Source of the DNA: Candidatus Fermentibacteraceae bacterium
GTDB lineage: Bacteria > Fermentibacterota > Fermentibacteria > Fermentibacterales > JCC-6
Length of the DNA: 34,041 nucleotides
Assembly (NCBI GenBank): GCA_027067855.1
Contig: JAMOUX010000022.1
Location: forward strand, 1 to 34,041
Direction: 5' to 3'
Under the pieces are notes generated by a model. The model was not told the DNA's origin. It searched no databases and saw only the letters and a list, made by a program, of their open reading frames with translations. This document shows, piece after piece, positions 32,767-34,041 of the stretch; position 1 is the stretch's first letter; each line of letters starts with the position of its first letter. The translations under genes and the position numbers were made by a program.

Positions 32767-33275
32767 ATACAAAACCGTCTCTTTGCTTCGCGTTTATCGT
32801 ATTTCTTGCGGTAGCCTGCGGCCCGGCTCCGGTCTACAGGGGAAGCGGCGTCACCCGTCCCGGCGGGAAGTGGGCCGAAACTCCCGATTCCGGACGAGAA
32901 CCCATGACTTCCCTGGAGCACCGCATGATGCGGGAGATAGAAACCTGGATCGGTACACCTTACAAGTATGGAGGCGTGAGCAGGTCCGGGGTGGATTGCT
33001 CGGGATTCACCCAAGCCGTGTTCAAAGCGGTGGGAATCGATATCCCGAGAACCGCCGGTCTTCAGGCCGCCTCCGCCGTAAAAGTGCCCGCAGGAGAGAT
33101 GAGATTCGGAGACCTGGTGTTCTTCAACACTGATGGCTCCGGAATCTCCCATGTAGGCATATATGTCGGAAACGGTTTCTTCGTGCATGCTTCATGCGGC
33201 AGGGGAGTGGTGCGGGAATCCCTGAGCAAGAAATATTACGCCGACAGGATAGTATCCGTTGGAAGGTACCTGTGA
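32763..33275 (+). CDS. NlpC/P60 family lipoprotein, peptidoglycan endopeptidase
   Basis: The 170-residue protein begins with a signal peptide ending in LAVAC (Cys19), a lipobox, so it is likely an outer-membrane or periplasmic lipoprotein. The NlpC/P60 domain follows: YKYGGVSRSGVDCSGF with the catalytic Cys in DCSGF, then GDLVFFNTDGSGISHVGIYVG with the catalytic His in SHVGIY. Family members cut gamma-D-Glu to meso-DAP bonds in peptide stems, which fits the DAP-type wall suggested by dapF. The start overlaps the nadB stop (ATGA). It is the last gene of the operon. Confidence 0.92.
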   Translation: MNTKPSLCFAFIVFLAVACGPAPVYRGSGVTRPGGKWAETPDSGREPMTSLEHRMMREIETWIGTPYKYGGVSRSGVDCSGFTQAVFKAVGIDIPRTAGLQAASAVKVPAGEMRFGDLVFFNTDGSGISHVGIYVGNGFFVHASCGRGVVRESLSKKYYADRIVSVGRYL

Positions 33276-33297
33276 ACAAGGCCGGGAGTAACACCGC

Positions 33298-33320
33298 CTG
33301 AAAATATCCCGGATATTCAG
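33298..33320. repeat. Imperfect inverted repeat between convergent genes
   Basis: CTGAAAATATCC (33298-33309) and GGATATTCAG (33311-33320) are complementary except for two extra A bases, around a one-base centre. It lies in the 84-base gap between the convergent NlpC gene and the minus-strand gene. It could mark a bidirectional terminator, but there is no T-run and a hairpin loop would have to open some central pairs. Confidence 0.25.
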
Positions 33321-33359
33321 ACTCTTCGAATACGATTGTTCCAAGCCGCTTCCATGCGA

Positions 33360-34041
33360 TCAGCGCTCTCTTTCGCGCCTTTCTTCCTGCAGCAGTGCGT
33401 ATTCCACCGCCATCAATCTTATGGAAGCATCGGCTTCGGGCGCGGCCAGGATGCGTCGCCAGATGTTGGATGCCTGGTAATCGTGACCGGTCACGGTGTA
33501 GATGAGTGCTGCAGCGGCCAGAGCCTCGAAGGGCGGAGTTTCATCCATGAGACATATCTCCAGCCGGCGTATGGCTGTTTCGGTATCCCCGCGGTTCCAG
33601 GCCGCGTAGGAATGTATGAGAGCCGCGTCGTACTTGTAGGAGACCGGTTCGAGTACCTTGAGGGCGGAATCGATTCCTTCCCGTTTCATCAGCAGCAGCG
33701 AAAGATCGTAAGCCGGTACCGACCAGCTGGAATCCATGTCGATGGCTTCTTCCAGAAGTTCCATGGCTGCCAGGGTGTCGCTATTTTGCAGGGCTTGAGT
33801 GGCATCGCGGACCAGCCGTGCCGCCCGGAGTCGCCTGGTCAGAATTTCCGAAAACTTTTCACATACGGGAAGGTAGATTTTTACGCCCGGTGCCGGAACC
33901 TGGTACGGTTGATAGCCCGACTGCAGGGCCAGGATTTCCGCTCCTTCCTCTATTCCCATCGCCCATGCCAGGAAGGCCCATCCGTCATCTTCTTTCCAGA
34001 TATACGCGCATTTTTCGGAATCCGCGCACATATTCTCTTCG
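33360..34041 (-). CDS. LysM-like and TPR-like protein, 5' end cut by window edge
   Basis: The frame runs to the window end. An ATG at 34031 is preceded by GAAGAGA, but the frame remains open above it, so the true start may lie outside. The first ~55 residues include DDGWAFLAWAMGIEEGAEILAL ending in APGVKIYLPV, a weak LysM-like pattern (a carbohydrate-binding fold). From about 70 the protein is helical with TPR-like repeats (e.g. AAMELLEEAIDMDSSW, DTETAIRRLEICLMD, DYQASNIWRRILAAP). It may be an exported peptidoglycan-linked scaffold. Function unknown. Confidence 0.6.
   Translation of the reverse strand, partial: EENMCADSEKCAYIWKEDDGWAFLAWAMGIEEGAEILALQSGYQPYQVPAPGVKIYLPVCEKFSEILTRRLRAARLVRDATQALQNSDTLAAMELLEEAIDMDSSWSVPAYDLSLLLMKREGIDSALKVLEPVSYKYDAALIHSYAAWNRGDTETAIRRLEICLMDETPPFEALAAAALIYTVTGHDYQASNIWRRILAAPEADASIRLMAVEYALLQEERRERER

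Noticed and set aside
1-34041. CRISPR array, insertion sequence, rRNA or replication origin
   Set aside because: No spaced direct repeats, transposase motifs, rRNA-like stretches or DnaA-box clusters were noticed on reading the window.

Overview
The window looks like a chromosomal segment from an uncultured, diderm (LPS-making) bacterium. It is densely packed with genes, with no insertion sequence, phage module or CRISPR array. The outer-membrane evidence is lpxB, a Kdo transferase (kdtA/waaA), lpxK, gmhB and two heptosyltransferase-family genes. Arg AGG/AGA, Ile ATA and Gly GGA codons are common, and several genes start with TTG. A DUF2723 protein, an MglA-type GTPase, many TPR-like exported proteins and this codon style would fit an FCB-group or related candidate phylum. 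That placement is only an inference; marker-gene phylogeny is needed.

Layout. Positions 1-19982 are almost one continuous plus-strand gene train: a truncated unknown gene, topA, xerC/D, a DUF2723 GT-C membrane protein, hslV, hslU, an MglA-like GTPase, an STT3-like GT-C membrane protein with a C-terminal TPR-like tail, dapF, tRNA-Gly(CCC), an exported protein, a CDP-alcohol phosphatidyltransferase, a TPR-like exported protein, two GT9 proteins, polA and an alkaline-phosphatase/sulfatase-superfamily exported enzyme. Positions 19975-24010 are a mixed-strand patch: a SpoU/TrmH methyltransferase (-), a ComEC-type channel without its metallo-beta-lactamase domain (+), and a minus-strand operon of a sugar epimerase, gmhB and a membrane-anchored unknown. 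Positions 24153-33275 form a second plus-strand operon: ddl, ltaE, a Gfo/Idh/MocA oxidoreductase, lpxB, a DUF374-KdtA fusion, lpxK, nadB and an NlpC/P60 lipoprotein. A partial minus-strand LysM/TPR-like gene closes the window.

How the genes work together. The main theme is envelope building. DapF supplies meso-DAP and Ddl supplies D-Ala-D-Ala for peptidoglycan. LpxB, LpxK and KdtA build Kdo-lipid A. GmhB and the GT9 proteins suggest a heptose core. The phosphatidyltransferase makes phospholipid, and the two GT-C proteins may glycosylate exported proteins. Housekeeping DNA genes (topA, xer, polA) and the HslUV protease are interleaved. The topA-xer-hslV-hslU order is a known conserved neighbourhood, here interrupted by the DUF2723 gene. 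Most junctions are ATGA-type overlaps, so translation is probably coupled.

The most interesting items are the single-chain DUF374 acyltransferase-Kdo transferase fusion, and a tRNA-Gly gene lying inside an open reading frame that has its own Shine-Dalgarno and start upstream of the tRNA. Next are the two GT-C proteins, the ComEC without its nuclease-like domain, and the TrmH/ComEC pair whose start codons overlap.
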